A stretch of 64,000 bases of DNA from JBJXHN01 sp046233135 (lineage in GTDB: Bacteria > Pseudomonadota > Alphaproteobacteria > Rhodospirillales > Rhodospirillaceae). This document shows, one piece after another, positions 29,605 through 38,625 of the stretch. Positions within the stretch are counted from its first letter, which is position 1. Every line of letters starts with the position of its first letter. The position numbers and the translations under genes were made by a program. The notes beneath the pieces were generated by a model that saw nothing but the letters and a program-made list of their open reading frames with translations, searched no databases and was not told where the DNA came from. Where the stretch lies: the NCBI GenBank assembly GCA_046233135.1, contig JBJXHN010000005.1:564559-628558 (forward strand), written 5' to 3'.

Positions 29605-30327
29605 TTATGATTCCTCCGGTGCTGGGGGAGCGGGATAGCGATGATCGGGATGCTGTTCCAGGTGGCGGGCGACGGCGGCGCGGACGCGGTCCACCGTGGT
29701 CTCTTGGGGCTCGTCCCGGACCTCGACCGTGATGTCGGCCTCGGCGTAGACAGGATAGCGCTGTTCGATTAGCGCCGCGAGCTTCGCCCGGCCGTCGCCC
29801 TGGGCAAGCAGGGGCCGGTGGGAGCGTCCGGCGGTGCGCTGGACCAACAGGTCCAGGTCGGCCTTCAGCCAGACGGAAATGCCCCGGGCGCGCACGATGG
29901 CGCGGGTTTGCTCGGCCATGAAGGCGCCGCCGCCGGTGGCCAGGATGCACACGGGACCTTGCAGCAGGCGGGCCATCACCCGGCGCTCGCCGGCGCGGAA
30001 TTCGGCCTCGCCCAAAGTGGCGAAAATGTCGCTGATGCTTTGGCCGGCGGCGGTTTCAATCTCCGAATCGGCGTCGACGAAGCGCAGGGGCGTGCCCTGG
30101 GCCAGGCGCCGGCCGACGCTGGTCTTGCCCGCGCCCATCAGTCCGACCAGGACCAGGGTGCGGGCCAGGAACGGACCGTCCGGCCCCAGCGTCGCGCCTT
30201 CCGGCGGTTCGCAGTAGGTTGCGGGTGCTGGCGCGGGGGTGTCCGGCGCTTTGTCCGATGGTGTGCCGGAGGTGTCGCCGGAGGCAAGCGCCGATGATCC
30301 GGCCAACGTGTCCGTTGCCGGTGTCAT
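29605..30327 (-). CDS. aroK: Shikimate kinase with N-terminal extension
   Basis: 240 residues. Phosphorylates shikimate with ATP. Walker A LVGLMGAGKTSVGRRLA starts near residue 60; FVDADSEIE, LGEAEFRAGERRV, ATGGGAFM and RPLLAQGD are the shikimate and lid motifs. The first 55 residues are Thr/Ser/Pro/Ala-rich and not part of the enzyme fold. No good internal start was seen, so the extension may be real. Confidence 0.95.
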   Translation of the reverse strand: MTPATDTLAGSSALASGDTSGTPSDKAPDTPAPAPATYCEPPEGATLGPDGPFLARTLVLVGLMGAGKTSVGRRLAQGTPLRFVDADSEIETAAGQSISDIFATLGEAEFRAGERRVMARLLQGPVCILATGGGAFMAEQTRAIVRARGISVWLKADLDLLVQRTAGRSHRPLLAQGDGRAKLAALIEQRYPVYAEADITVEVRDEPQETTVDRVRAAVARHLEQHPDHRYPAPPAPEES

Positions 30328-30601
30328 TTCGGGCTCCCTTGCGGGGTGGCTTGTGCCATTGCCGCACAGCCGTCATGGGGGCGCCGTTGATTGAGCCGGC
30401 CCGTGCCGGTAAACTGCCTTCGTCCTGCCATGGTCCGGAGTCATACAAGGTTTCCGGGCATAGGCAAAGACCCGGTCAAGGATTCGCCGGATGCCAGGGG
30501 GCGGCCACCGGGTCGATGCGCTCTTTCCCTCTGCAGCCGACGGCCTTTTGTCCGGCTCACCGCCCGATTTTCCCTCTGCGTTTGCCAGCCTCAGGGGTCC
30601 C

Positions 30602-30736
30602 ATGCGCTTTCTTGTCCGTATCATCCTCCTCGTCCTCGTCCTGGCCCTGGGGGCGGTCGGTGTCATGACCGCCGGCCTGGATATGAAGCCACCTTCCCGC
30701 ACCGTGGAAAAGGTCATCCCGAATGACCGTTTCTGA
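30602..30736 (+). CDS. Small membrane protein, 44 residues
   Basis: MRFLVRIILLVLVLALGAVG starts a single membrane helix followed by a short polar tail ending VEKVIPNDRF. AGGGG precedes the ATG by 5 bases. Its last 14 bases overlap the start of the large secreted protein that follows, which suggests translational coupling. The upstream gap (30328-30601, divergent from aroK) shows no other feature. No family name recognised. Confidence 0.65.
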   Translation: MRFLVRIILLVLVLALGAVGVMTAGLDMKPPSRTVEKVIPNDRF

Positions 30737-32486
30737 TCGGCGTGCCGGGATGGCCGCCCGTGGATGGTCTTCCGTGAAACGCTCCTTGTCGGTGCGGGCC
30801 TTATTGACGCGGGCCATGTCGCAACGGGCGCTCGTCGGGGCGCTGGTTCTCGGCGGGGCCGTGGCCGCCTTTTCGGCGGCCCCCGTTCTCGCGCAGTCCG
30901 GACCGGTCCGCCTGTTGCCCCAGGGGAGCAATGGAAACGGCGGCAACGGGTTCGGCGGGGGCGGCGCCCTGCCGAGCTTCCGCCAGGCTCCGGCCCCGGC
31001 GCCCGCGCCGCCCATCGTCGGCAGCGGCCGCATGGGACCCGGCGGGATCGAGGTGCATGACCTGGGGGCGATCAATCCTGACGGCTACGGCCTGATCGAC
31101 ACCCGCTCCGGCGGGCTGGCGGCGGACATGTGGCAGGGTACGGACATGGGCACCGCCGTGGCGCTGCTGACCAAGGCGCCGGTGGAGGCGCCGTCCCGCG
31201 CCATGGCCGCGCTGCTGCGCCGGGTGCTTCTGACCACGGCGACGCCGCCGGCGGGCCGGGCCGGCGCCCTGATGCCGGCGCGGGTCGAATCCATGTTCGC
31301 CCAGGGCCGACCCGACGATGTGATCGCGATGGTCGAGCGCCTGCCCGACGACGGGGTGACCGACGACCTGCGCCGCCGCCGGGTCGAGGCCCTGCTGCTG
31401 GAGCGGGCACTGGACAAGGCCTGCGCGGAAACCCAGGACGCGGTGCGTGACAGCGAGGCCGCCTTCTGGCTGGAAGCCAGCATTTTCTGCCAGATCCGCG
31501 ACGGCAAGACCGAAGCGGCCTCGATGGGCATGGCCATGCTGCGCGAAACCGGCGACAGCAAGGAAAGCTTCCTGATGCTGGCGGAGCGGATGGGCGGCCT
31601 GTCCAACACCGCGCCGAAGACCATGACCTCTCCCGATCCCCTGACCGTGGCGCTCTATCGCGAAGCGGGACTGCCGTTCCCCAGCGACGTCATGGCCACG
31701 CCGACCCCCTGGCTGACCCGGGGCGTATCCCTGTCCGCGCCGGCTGACCCGGCCCAGCGGCTGGACGCCGGGGAACGGGCGGAAGCGGTGGGCGCCCTGC
31801 CGACAGAAGCGTTGCGCTTCATGATGGGCGACATGCCCATCCCCGCTCAGAAACTGTCCCAGCCCATCGACGTGGCGCTGGGCAGCATCTCCCCCACCGG
31901 TCGGGCGACCGCTTATCAGATTGTCCAGGGCACTTCCGAACCCGGCAAGCGGGGCCGTTTGGCGGCGAGCCTGCTGCGGTCGGTGTCCCTGACGCCGGCG
32001 CTTTATGGCCCCATGGCCCGGGTGCTGGTGCCGGCGCTGCGGGATGTTCCGCCCTCGGCGGTCGAAGCCGGGGTGGCGATGGATCTTGCCCGCGCCCTGT
32101 TCGCGGCCGGAGAGATCCGCAACGGGGTGGCCTGGGTGGATGCCCTGCGCCGGGCCGGCGGTATTCCGGCCGGCGGCATGGACCGGCTGGAGGCCCTGGT
32201 CCGTGCCCAGGACGACCCGATGGAGGCCCTGCCGGTTCCGACGGCGGCGGACGTGGGCTACGGAGGGGCTGTCGGCGGCCATGGCGGGCTGGAAGCCCTG
32301 GGGCTGGCGGCGGGCCGTCAGTCGGTGGCGGAAACCGCCCTGCGGGCTCTTCAGGTGCTGGGGCCGAACGGGCCGGGTGCGGCCTCGCCGATCACCCTGC
32401 GGACGGTGGTCGAGGCCCTGGTCTCCGTCGGTCTGGTTGCGGATGCCCGGGCCATCGCCACCGAGGCCCTGGCCCTGCGCCCCTAG
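30723..32486 (+). CDS. Uncharacterised secreted/periplasmic helical protein
   Basis: 587 residues. A long basic start precedes a signal-type helix (ALVGALVLGGAVAAFSAAPV, cleavage after LAQ). A Gly/Asn/Pro-rich stretch follows, and then about 480 residues of Ala/Leu-rich helices that look like degenerate TPR-type repeats (for example RVEALLLERALDKACAETQD, ARALFAAGEIRNGVAWVDAL). I do not recognise the family. The ATG lies within the preceding small membrane gene with AAAAGG at good distance. Its TAG stop is the first CTAG of the intergenic repeat at 32483, so the insertion of that repeat may have set the C-terminus. Confidence 0.72.
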   Translation: MTVSDRRAGMAARGWSSVKRSLSVRALLTRAMSQRALVGALVLGGAVAAFSAAPVLAQSGPVRLLPQGSNGNGGNGFGGGGALPSFRQAPAPAPAPPIVGSGRMGPGGIEVHDLGAINPDGYGLIDTRSGGLAADMWQGTDMGTAVALLTKAPVEAPSRAMAALLRRVLLTTATPPAGRAGALMPARVESMFAQGRPDDVIAMVERLPDDGVTDDLRRRRVEALLLERALDKACAETQDAVRDSEAAFWLEASIFCQIRDGKTEAASMGMAMLRETGDSKESFLMLAERMGGLSNTAPKTMTSPDPLTVALYREAGLPFPSDVMATPTPWLTRGVSLSAPADPAQRLDAGERAEAVGALPTEALRFMMGDMPIPAQKLSQPIDVALGSISPTGRATAYQIVQGTSEPGKRGRLAASLLRSVSLTPALYGPMARVLVPALRDVPPSAVEAGVAMDLARALFAAGEIRNGVAWVDALRRAGGIPAGGMDRLEALVRAQDDPMEALPVPTAADVGYGGAVGGHGGLEALGLAAGRQSVAETALRALQVLGPNGPGAASPITLRTVVEALVSVGLVADARAIATEALALRP

Positions 32487-32591
32487 TGCACTGACACATT
32501 CAGACGATTCAGCGGTCAGTGCACTAGTCCTTTGTTTATGCATCAACTTTCCAAACTTCGGCTGACGCCTTCGTTTGGGTCGATGCACTAG
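32483..32591 (-). repeat. CTAGTGCA-type intergenic repeat, copy 2
   Basis: 109 bp bounded by CTAGTGCA and its reverse complement TGCACTAG. Its left part is a perfect 13-bp stem (CTAGTGCACTGAC and GTCAGTGCACTAG, loop 19). Read on the minus strand it matches copy 1 at 4760-4841. The left edge supplies the TAG stop codon of the upstream gene. Confidence 0.88.
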
Positions 32592-32651
32592 ATCGAATCA
32601 TGTCGGGCGATTAGGATAGCAAGGACCGAGGTAAAGGCGGAGGCGGGGGCC

Positions 32652-33587
32652 GTGCAGCGGGAAGCGGAAGCCTTTCTGGAAATGATGGTGGCCGAACGCG
32701 GTGCCGCGCGGCGGACAGTCGAGGCCTATGGCCGCGATCTTGCCGATTATGGCGCGTTCCTGGCGGCGCGGGGTGCCTCGGCCGGCACCGTCGACCGGAC
32801 GGTGGTCAGTGCCTATGTGCGGGGTCTGGCCGATGCCGGCCTGTCGCCGCGCACCCAGGCCCGGCGGCTGTCCTGCCTGCGCCAGTTCCACGGCTTTCTG
32901 GTGGCCGAGGGCTGGCGGACGGAGGACCCCACCAAGGGTGTGGATTCCCCCCGGCGCGGCCGCCCCCTGCCCAAGGTCCTGAGCGAAAACGAGGTGACCC
33001 ACCTGATCAACACCGCCCATGCCCAGCCCGGCGCCAAGGGCGTGCGTCTGGCCGCCCTGCTGGAGCTGCTGTATTCCACCGGTCTGCGGGTCAGCGAGCT
33101 GGTGTCCCTGCCGCTGTCGGCGGTGGCGCGGGATCCGGCGGTGCTGACGGTGCGCGGCAAGGGCGACAAGGAACGCCTGGTGCCCCTGGGCGAGCCGGCC
33201 CGGGCGGCGATCCGCGCCTGGCTGGCGGTGCGGCCGGAAACCCTGGCGGAAAAGGGGCCGGCGCGGACCCGGGGACAGCGTTTCCTGTTCCCCTCCACCG
33301 GCACGGCGGGGCATCTCACCCGGGACGGCTTCTTCAAGATGCTGGCGGTTCTGGCCGGGCAGGCGGGGATCTCCCCCGACGCGGTATCGCCCCATGTGCT
33401 GCGTCATTCCTTCGCCAGCCACATGCTGGCCCACGGGGCGGATTTGCGCGGGGTGCAGACCATGCTGGGACATGCGGATATCGCCACCACCCAGATCTAT
33501 ACCCACGTGCTGTCCGACCGCCTGCGATCCCTGGTGCAGGGCAGCCACCCCCTTGCCCGGTCCGCCCGCAAGGACCAGGGCGGATGA
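32652..33587 (+). CDS. xerD: Site-specific tyrosine recombinase XerD
   Basis: 311 residues. Resolves chromosome dimers at dif with XerC and FtsK. N-terminal SAM-like domain (FLEMMVAERGAARRTVEAYG), then the catalytic residues: Arg in STGLRVSELV, Lys in GKGDKERL, HVLRHSFASH (His and Arg), the second His in LGHADIATTQIY and Tyr in that same motif. GTG start with GGAGG upstream. It could be xerC, but the SPHVLRHSFASH and LGHADIATTQIYTHV pattern fits XerD better. Confidence 0.93.
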   Translation: MQREAEAFLEMMVAERGAARRTVEAYGRDLADYGAFLAARGASAGTVDRTVVSAYVRGLADAGLSPRTQARRLSCLRQFHGFLVAEGWRTEDPTKGVDSPRRGRPLPKVLSENEVTHLINTAHAQPGAKGVRLAALLELLYSTGLRVSELVSLPLSAVARDPAVLTVRGKGDKERLVPLGEPARAAIRAWLAVRPETLAEKGPARTRGQRFLFPSTGTAGHLTRDGFFKMLAVLAGQAGISPDAVSPHVLRHSFASHMLAHGADLRGVQTMLGHADIATTQIYTHVLSDRLRSLVQGSHPLARSARKDQGG

Positions 33588-34810
33588 TGGCTGGCATGCC
33601 GGCGATCCGCTCTGCCCTGGGGGCATTGGTCCTGCTGCTGCTGGCGGTTCTGGTCGCCGGGGGCGCTTCGGCGGCGCGGGCGCTGGAGACCTCGATCGTC
33701 ATTGATGCGGATCAGGGGGCGGTGCTGCTGGCCGACAAGCCGAACCGGCGGGTTCCGCCGGCCTCGCTGACCAAGCTGATGACCGCCTATGTGGTGTTCG
33801 AGGCCCTGACCGCCGGCGAATTGCGGCTGGATACGGAAATGGTGGCTTCGGACACCGCCCGCACCACGTCTCCGGTGCGGATCGGCCTGTCGACGGGGCA
33901 GTCGGTGCCGGTGAAGGATGCCTTGCAGGCGCTGCTGGTGCGCTCGGCCAACGACGTGGCGGTGATGATCGCCGAACATATGGCCGGAACCGAAGCCGCC
34001 TTCGCCGAGCGGATGACGGAAACCGCGGCGCGGCTGGGGATGACCCGCACCCGCTTTGCCACCGCCTCGGGCCTGCCTGCCCCGCTGGAGGAGCAGTACA
34101 CCACCGCCCGCGACATGGCGGTGCTGGCCATGGCTCTGCTGCGCGATTTTCCCGGCTTCTATTACCAGTACCTGGGTTTGCAGCGAACCACCTTCCTGGG
34201 GCAGGCGGTGAACGGCCACAACGCCATGCTGACGGTCTACGAAGGGGCGGACGGTCTGAAGACCGGGTTCACCTGCGCCAGCGGCTTCAATCTGGTGGCT
34301 TCGGCGGTGCGGGGCAGCCGGCGGCTGGTGGGCGTGGTGCTGGGCAACCCCACCGGCCCGACCCGCACCACCCGCATGGTGCGCCTGCTTGATGCGGGGT
34401 GGGAAGCGCCGATGGACGAGGGGACCGGCTTCCTGGACACCATCGCCCCGGAAGAGGACGAGACCGCGCCGCTGGAGGTGGCGGACAACACCAGCGCCAC
34501 GCCGGTCTGTGGCGGCGGTGGGGTGGCCGGATTCGCCGTCGATCTGGGGGCCAGCACGTCGCGCAATTCCTCCGGCGCGCTGGCGGAACGGGCGTCGCGG
34601 CGCTTTGGCGGCCAGCCCTTTACCATGCCCCAGACAGGGGGCGGGATGCTGCGGTGGAAGGCCTATGTGGGCGGACTGGACGGGCGAGCGGCGCGGCAGA
34701 TCTGCCGCATCCGCAAGGCCTCCGGCCAGTGGTGCCTGGTGCGGACGCCGGACATGGTCGCGGCCGATTTCCGTGCGGCTGCCCGCCTCTGGCGCGCCCG
34801 CGCCGAGTAG
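33584..34810 (+). CDS. D-alanyl-D-alanine carboxypeptidase (PBP5/DacA family)
   Basis: 408 residues. Trims pentapeptide side chains of peptidoglycan in the periplasm. A signal peptide (about residues 1-33) precedes the serine penicillin-binding domain: active-site SLTK, second motif SAN, and KTG in GADGLKTGFTCASG. The C-terminal part (MLRWKAYVGGLDGRAARQIC) looks like a weak SPOR-type domain, not the usual PBP5 membrane anchor. The start ATG overlaps the xerD stop by 4 bases. Confidence 0.92.
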   Translation: MMAGMPAIRSALGALVLLLLAVLVAGGASAARALETSIVIDADQGAVLLADKPNRRVPPASLTKLMTAYVVFEALTAGELRLDTEMVASDTARTTSPVRIGLSTGQSVPVKDALQALLVRSANDVAVMIAEHMAGTEAAFAERMTETAARLGMTRTRFATASGLPAPLEEQYTTARDMAVLAMALLRDFPGFYYQYLGLQRTTFLGQAVNGHNAMLTVYEGADGLKTGFTCASGFNLVASAVRGSRRLVGVVLGNPTGPTRTTRMVRLLDAGWEAPMDEGTGFLDTIAPEEDETAPLEVADNTSATPVCGGGGVAGFAVDLGASTSRNSSGALAERASRRFGGQPFTMPQTGGGMLRWKAYVGGLDGRAARQICRIRKASGQWCLVRTPDMVAADFRAAARLWRARAE

Positions 34811-34896
34811 CGGTCTGGCGCGCCTGCGCCGAGGAGCAGTATCGTATCGGTCGTTTCGCAAGGAACGTCGTTCCATAAAGACGATGACGAGGGCCG

Positions 34897-36066
34897 ATGA
34901 CCTATAACGCGACCGTCACGGTGGCCGGAACCGACTATGCCGTGGCCCGGCTGGAGGGCTTCGAGCGGGTCTGCGACCGGGTGGGTACCCTGCGGCAGGC
35001 GGCGCCGGGATGGGGTATGGGCTTCGCCCCGGAAGCGACGGTGCTTCAGGAAATGTATCTGGACGGTCACGAACCGCCCTTTCACTTCGCCCTGGATATC
35101 TCGACGACGACAACGACCAGCGATCTGACCCCCACCCTGGTGGACAAGGAAGCGCTGATCACCATCGACTTTTCCGGTACCGAAGAGGGCGCGACCCCGG
35201 ACAAGCGTGTCATCCATGGCTATGTGCACCGCGCGGTGCTGACCAGGCTGGCCGATCCCGCCACGCCCCGGGGCGCCAACCAGTACCGCCTGGATATCTA
35301 TCCCTGGTTCTGGTTCCTGTATTACAGCCGCCACAACCGCCATTGGATGAATGCGGCGCTGACCACGATCTTCAGCGACGTCTGTTCGCCCTACGGCTTC
35401 GAGGAGAACCAGCACTGGGCCTTCGACAGCACCCCGTCGGGAACCATGTCCTATGTGGTGCAGCATCAACAGTCGGATCTGGCCTTTCTGTTTGACCTGC
35501 TGCGGCGCAATCACCTGTCGGCCTATTTCACCCATGCCACGGACGGCCATGTTCTGCACATCGGCGACCCCTCCCAGACCACCTTCTGGCAGGCGGAAAC
35601 GGACCTGAATCACGTGTTCGAGGCCATGGGGTCGGTGGGGGACATGCTGATGAACGTGGCCGTGGAGCAGAAGACCACACCGACGGTCAGCAAGGTGGCC
35701 AACCGCCGCCGGGCGCTGGCCAGCACCAGCAGCTTCGGCGTGGTCGGCGCCACCAGCCCCGGCGAGCCGGCGACGGGCACCCTGTCCGGCGGCAAGGTGA
35801 TGTTTGCCTATCCCGTCCCCGTGTCGTCCAACAGCGAAGCGGAGGGAGAGGCGGACGCGCGGCTGGCGCTGGAGGAAATGCCCGGCCGGCTGTTCACCGG
35901 GGAAAGCCGGTCGCTGAAGGTGGTGGCAGGCGGGCGGGTGGTGCTGCACCATCCCTTCGACCGCACCGGGGCCATCGAGGGGGCCAAGGCAGTGGTGCGC
36001 CGGCTGCATCACAAACTGGATCAGCACGGATATTCCTCATGGTTCGAAGCAACCCCGCTGGGCTGA
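34897..36066 (+). CDS. VgrG N-terminal module (gp27-like) as a separate protein
   Basis: 389 residues that correspond only to the gp27-like half of VgrG, the trimeric hub of the type VI secretion tip: QYRLDIYPWFWFLYYSRHNR (compare the VgrG pattern near PWLWFL), FSDVCSPYGF, SYVVQHQQSDLAFLFDLLRR and the closing DQHGYSSWFEATPLG. The gp5-like spike that is normally fused behind it is in the next gene, which overlaps by 28 bases in another frame. A frameshift joining them cannot be excluded. 86 bases separate it from the carboxypeptidase gene, and no baseplate or sheath genes are nearby. Confidence 0.82.
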   Translation: MTYNATVTVAGTDYAVARLEGFERVCDRVGTLRQAAPGWGMGFAPEATVLQEMYLDGHEPPFHFALDISTTTTTSDLTPTLVDKEALITIDFSGTEEGATPDKRVIHGYVHRAVLTRLADPATPRGANQYRLDIYPWFWFLYYSRHNRHWMNAALTTIFSDVCSPYGFEENQHWAFDSTPSGTMSYVVQHQQSDLAFLFDLLRRNHLSAYFTHATDGHVLHIGDPSQTTFWQAETDLNHVFEAMGSVGDMLMNVAVEQKTTPTVSKVANRRRALASTSSFGVVGATSPGEPATGTLSGGKVMFAYPVPVSSNSEAEGEADARLALEEMPGRLFTGESRSLKVVAGGRVVLHHPFDRTGAIEGAKAVVRRLHHKLDQHGYSSWFEATPLG

Positions 36067-37469
36067 GCCCCGGGGCCTGGGGTCCCGGCGACGGCGATCC
36101 CCCCGGCGGCTTCGGCGCCGGGGGGCAGCCCGGCGGTGCCTCGGGCTCTGGGCTGCTGCGGGGCTATGTGGTACAGGTGCTGGACGGGACCGGCGGCTCT
36201 CCCCAGTTCCCGACGGAAGGCAATGGCGGCAAGATCGGTGACTATGTGGACACCGCCTGGTCGGACGACCGGGGCGCCTATGGGGTCTATGTGATGTTGT
36301 ACGGGCAGGAGGACGGGCCGGGGGGGAACCTGCCCATCGGGCCGGTGCCGGTGCTGTCCTGGCTGCGCAGTCCGCCGGAAGCCCCGCCCGACCTGTTCGG
36401 CAACGTGCCGAGTGTCCTGTCGGGGCTGGCGTCCAAGGCCAGTGCGATGATCCAAAGCCTGATCCCGGGGTTCCTGAAGCCCACCCAGCGGGTTTGGGGC
36501 AGCCGGTTTCAGCCCCGGGTGGGGTCGGAGGTGCTGGTGGCCCATGTGGACGGCGACCCGCGCCGGCCGGTGGTGATTGCCGGGCTCTATACTCCCGACG
36601 TGTCCGTGCGCTTCCCTCCCGACGCCACCCAGCAGGCCATCGTTCCGGGCGACGACAAGCCGCTGATGGAAACCGCCGGCGGCACCCCGGCGGCGAAAAG
36701 CCTGACGGCCACGGGGCGGGCCATTTCGTTCCTGGATACCTCGCTGCGGCGCAACGACGGGGACCGGTCCTGGTCGCGCAACCTGATTCTGTTCGATGAC
36801 GAGACCACCGGCGACGGTCCGGCCCAGGTGTTTTCCACCGAGGGCACCTTCGTCGTCGACATTCGCGGCTATCTGGACCTGGAGAAGCAGACCTATGTGC
36901 GCAGCGACCTGCACATGACGGTCGGGGCGACGGAAGAGGACGTGACCCAGGGCAGTCGCTGCACCACGGTGATCGGCGACAGCAGCAGCCACAGCCTGGG
37001 CACCTGGGATCTGACGGTCACCGGTATCGACACTCTGTTCCACCTGGAAGGGGACTCGGAGGTCTACCTGAGCACCCGCAAGAGCACCGAATGGGCGCTG
37101 GCGGCGCGCTTCGTCAAGCCAACGGATGTGGATTGCGTGGTCGGCAAGATCACCGCCATGTGGCTGCTGTCGATTCAGAAGCCGACCAAGACCCAGGACC
37201 ACGACCACTCCGGCGGCACCTTCATGAAGCTGCTGCTGATGGACTACAAGCAGCTGACAGACAGCAAGACCGACGAGGGGGATACGGTGCTGGGGCTGGA
37301 AGCGACGGCCAAGACCACCAGCCCCAAGGGCACCATGGAGAAAACCACCGAAATCGTGCTGGCCATGAAACGCACCCTGAAACAGGACAGCACCACCCGG
37401 AAGGGGGCCGTCGAGGTGATCATCGCCGATACGATCACCGAAAAGACCAGCTCGAAGATCGAACTGTGA
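36039..37469 (+). CDS. VgrG C-terminal spike module (gp5-like), first copy
   Basis: 476 residues. A Gly/Pro-rich start (residues 1-45) leads to a gp5-type OB fold: GAYGVYVMLYGQEDGPGG and VWGSRFQPRVGSEVLVAHVD followed by GDPRRPVVIAGLYTP, the core VgrG motif. The rest reads as a repetitive beta-prism with alternating residues (TVIGDSSSHSLGTWDLTVTG). The end (ATAKTTSPKGTMEKTTEI) is rich in Thr and Lys. The ATG is inside the end of the gp27-like gene, with no strong ribosome site, so translation is probably coupled. Confidence 0.8.
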   Translation: MVRSNPAGLSPGAWGPGDGDPPGGFGAGGQPGGASGSGLLRGYVVQVLDGTGGSPQFPTEGNGGKIGDYVDTAWSDDRGAYGVYVMLYGQEDGPGGNLPIGPVPVLSWLRSPPEAPPDLFGNVPSVLSGLASKASAMIQSLIPGFLKPTQRVWGSRFQPRVGSEVLVAHVDGDPRRPVVIAGLYTPDVSVRFPPDATQQAIVPGDDKPLMETAGGTPAAKSLTATGRAISFLDTSLRRNDGDRSWSRNLILFDDETTGDGPAQVFSTEGTFVVDIRGYLDLEKQTYVRSDLHMTVGATEEDVTQGSRCTTVIGDSSSHSLGTWDLTVTGIDTLFHLEGDSEVYLSTRKSTEWALAARFVKPTDVDCVVGKITAMWLLSIQKPTKTQDHDHSGGTFMKLLLMDYKQLTDSKTDEGDTVLGLEATAKTTSPKGTMEKTTEIVLAMKRTLKQDSTTRKGAVEVIIADTITEKTSSKIEL

Positions 37470-37485
37470 CGGAGGCGGCCTTTCG

Positions 37486-38625
37486 ATGACCGTCAACGAT
37501 GCCCCCCATATCCGCGGTGCGCCCATGCTGGCCGAGGTGGTGGCCCGCGAAAGCGAAGGGCGGGGCGTCCTGGCCGGGCTGTTCGACAAGGACGGCCTGG
37601 GCACCTATGGCCTCTATGTCCGCTTCGCCGGGGACGAGCGGAAGACGGTGGTCGGCCCGATCCCGGTGATGCAGCCCTTTGCCGGCATGATTTCCGGCGA
37701 AGAGGAGGCGGATGCGGACGGGGAACAGAACGGGGGCGGCTACGGCGGCCAATTCCTGCCCGCGGTGGGGTCGGAGGTGCTGGTGGACTTCCTGCACGGC
37801 GATCCGACCCGGCCGGTGATCATCGGCTGTCTGGACAATCCCTCGGTTCAGTTCCCCTATCAGGGGACCGGCCAGGTGACCATCCAGACCCTGTTCCAGA
37901 AAGCCATCATGCTGCTGTTCTGGATCCGCACCGTGGCCACCCGGGGGGATTTCGCCGAGGGCCTGCTGTCCCGCCGCAGCCAGATCGTCACCGGCGAGCA
38001 GGACGACGCCCCCACCTTTGTCATCGACAGCGACGGCGACCTGGACCGCTATGTTGGCAAGAATCACTACGTCACCGCCCATGGCGACCAGAGTCTGGTG
38101 GTGGATGGTGCCTATTGGGACCTGCAAAAGACCGCGCGGTCGTGCTGGCACAAGGACAACGCCTTCGCCTTCCACCTGAAGCCGCGCAAGCTGGCGGTGG
38201 CCGGGGAGTCCACCCAGCTGATCGAGGGGATGACCCTGTTTGCCATCATGGACGGCCGGGCCGACGTCACCCTGGCCGACCTCACCCTGACCATCCTCGG
38301 CATCGATATCGTGCTGACCAAGGACAGCACCTATGTCCGCACCGAGGGCAAGAAGATGATCCTGGAGCTGTTCGAATACCTGAAGGGCGACACCCTGGAG
38401 CGCACCAACAGCAAGATGGTGATGGACCTGGTGGTGACCCGGACGTGGGAGCTGTCGGAAAGCCTTTCGGAAACCTTCACCACCGATATCGATCTGGTGA
38501 TGGAGCAGACGGAAACCGCCAAGACCAAGACCGAGAATCACACCATGACGCTGCGCCTGATGCAGACCGAAACCATGTCCATCGACAGCATCAAGGATAT
38601 CTTCGCCGTCACCCTTTATGTTTGA
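37486..38625 (+). CDS. VgrG spike module (gp5-like), second and different copy
   Basis: 379 residues. Again an OB fold: GTYGLYVRFAGDERKTVVGP and FLPAVGSEVLVDFLHGDPTR with PVIIGCLDNPSVQF, followed by a beta-rich needle-like tail with repeated Thr/Glu/Lys strands (TDIDLVMEQTETAKTKTENH). It lacks a gp27-like half and has no Gly/Pro start. GGAGG lies 9 bases before the ATG, 16 bases after the first spike gene, so all three are one operon. Similarity to the first copy is limited to the OB core. Its 3' end overlaps the convergent DUF3325 gene by 17 bases. Confidence 0.8.
   Translation: MTVNDAPHIRGAPMLAEVVARESEGRGVLAGLFDKDGLGTYGLYVRFAGDERKTVVGPIPVMQPFAGMISGEEEADADGEQNGGGYGGQFLPAVGSEVLVDFLHGDPTRPVIIGCLDNPSVQFPYQGTGQVTIQTLFQKAIMLLFWIRTVATRGDFAEGLLSRRSQIVTGEQDDAPTFVIDSDGDLDRYVGKNHYVTAHGDQSLVVDGAYWDLQKTARSCWHKDNAFAFHLKPRKLAVAGESTQLIEGMTLFAIMDGRADVTLADLTLTILGIDIVLTKDSTYVRTEGKKMILELFEYLKGDTLERTNSKMVMDLVVTRTWELSESLSETFTTDIDLVMEQTETAKTKTENHTMTLRLMQTETMSIDSIKDIFAVTLYV

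Noticed and set aside
30801..32588. 595-codon minus-strand ORF opposite the 587-residue protein
   Set aside because: Antisense shadow; its start lies in the repeat element, which explains a shared N-terminal peptide with a frame at 4759.
36012..36066. One VgrG gene broken by a frameshift
   Set aside because: Kept as an alternative but not preferred: the second gene has its own ATG, a Gly/Pro-rich start, and a second independent spike gene follows, so separation looks real.
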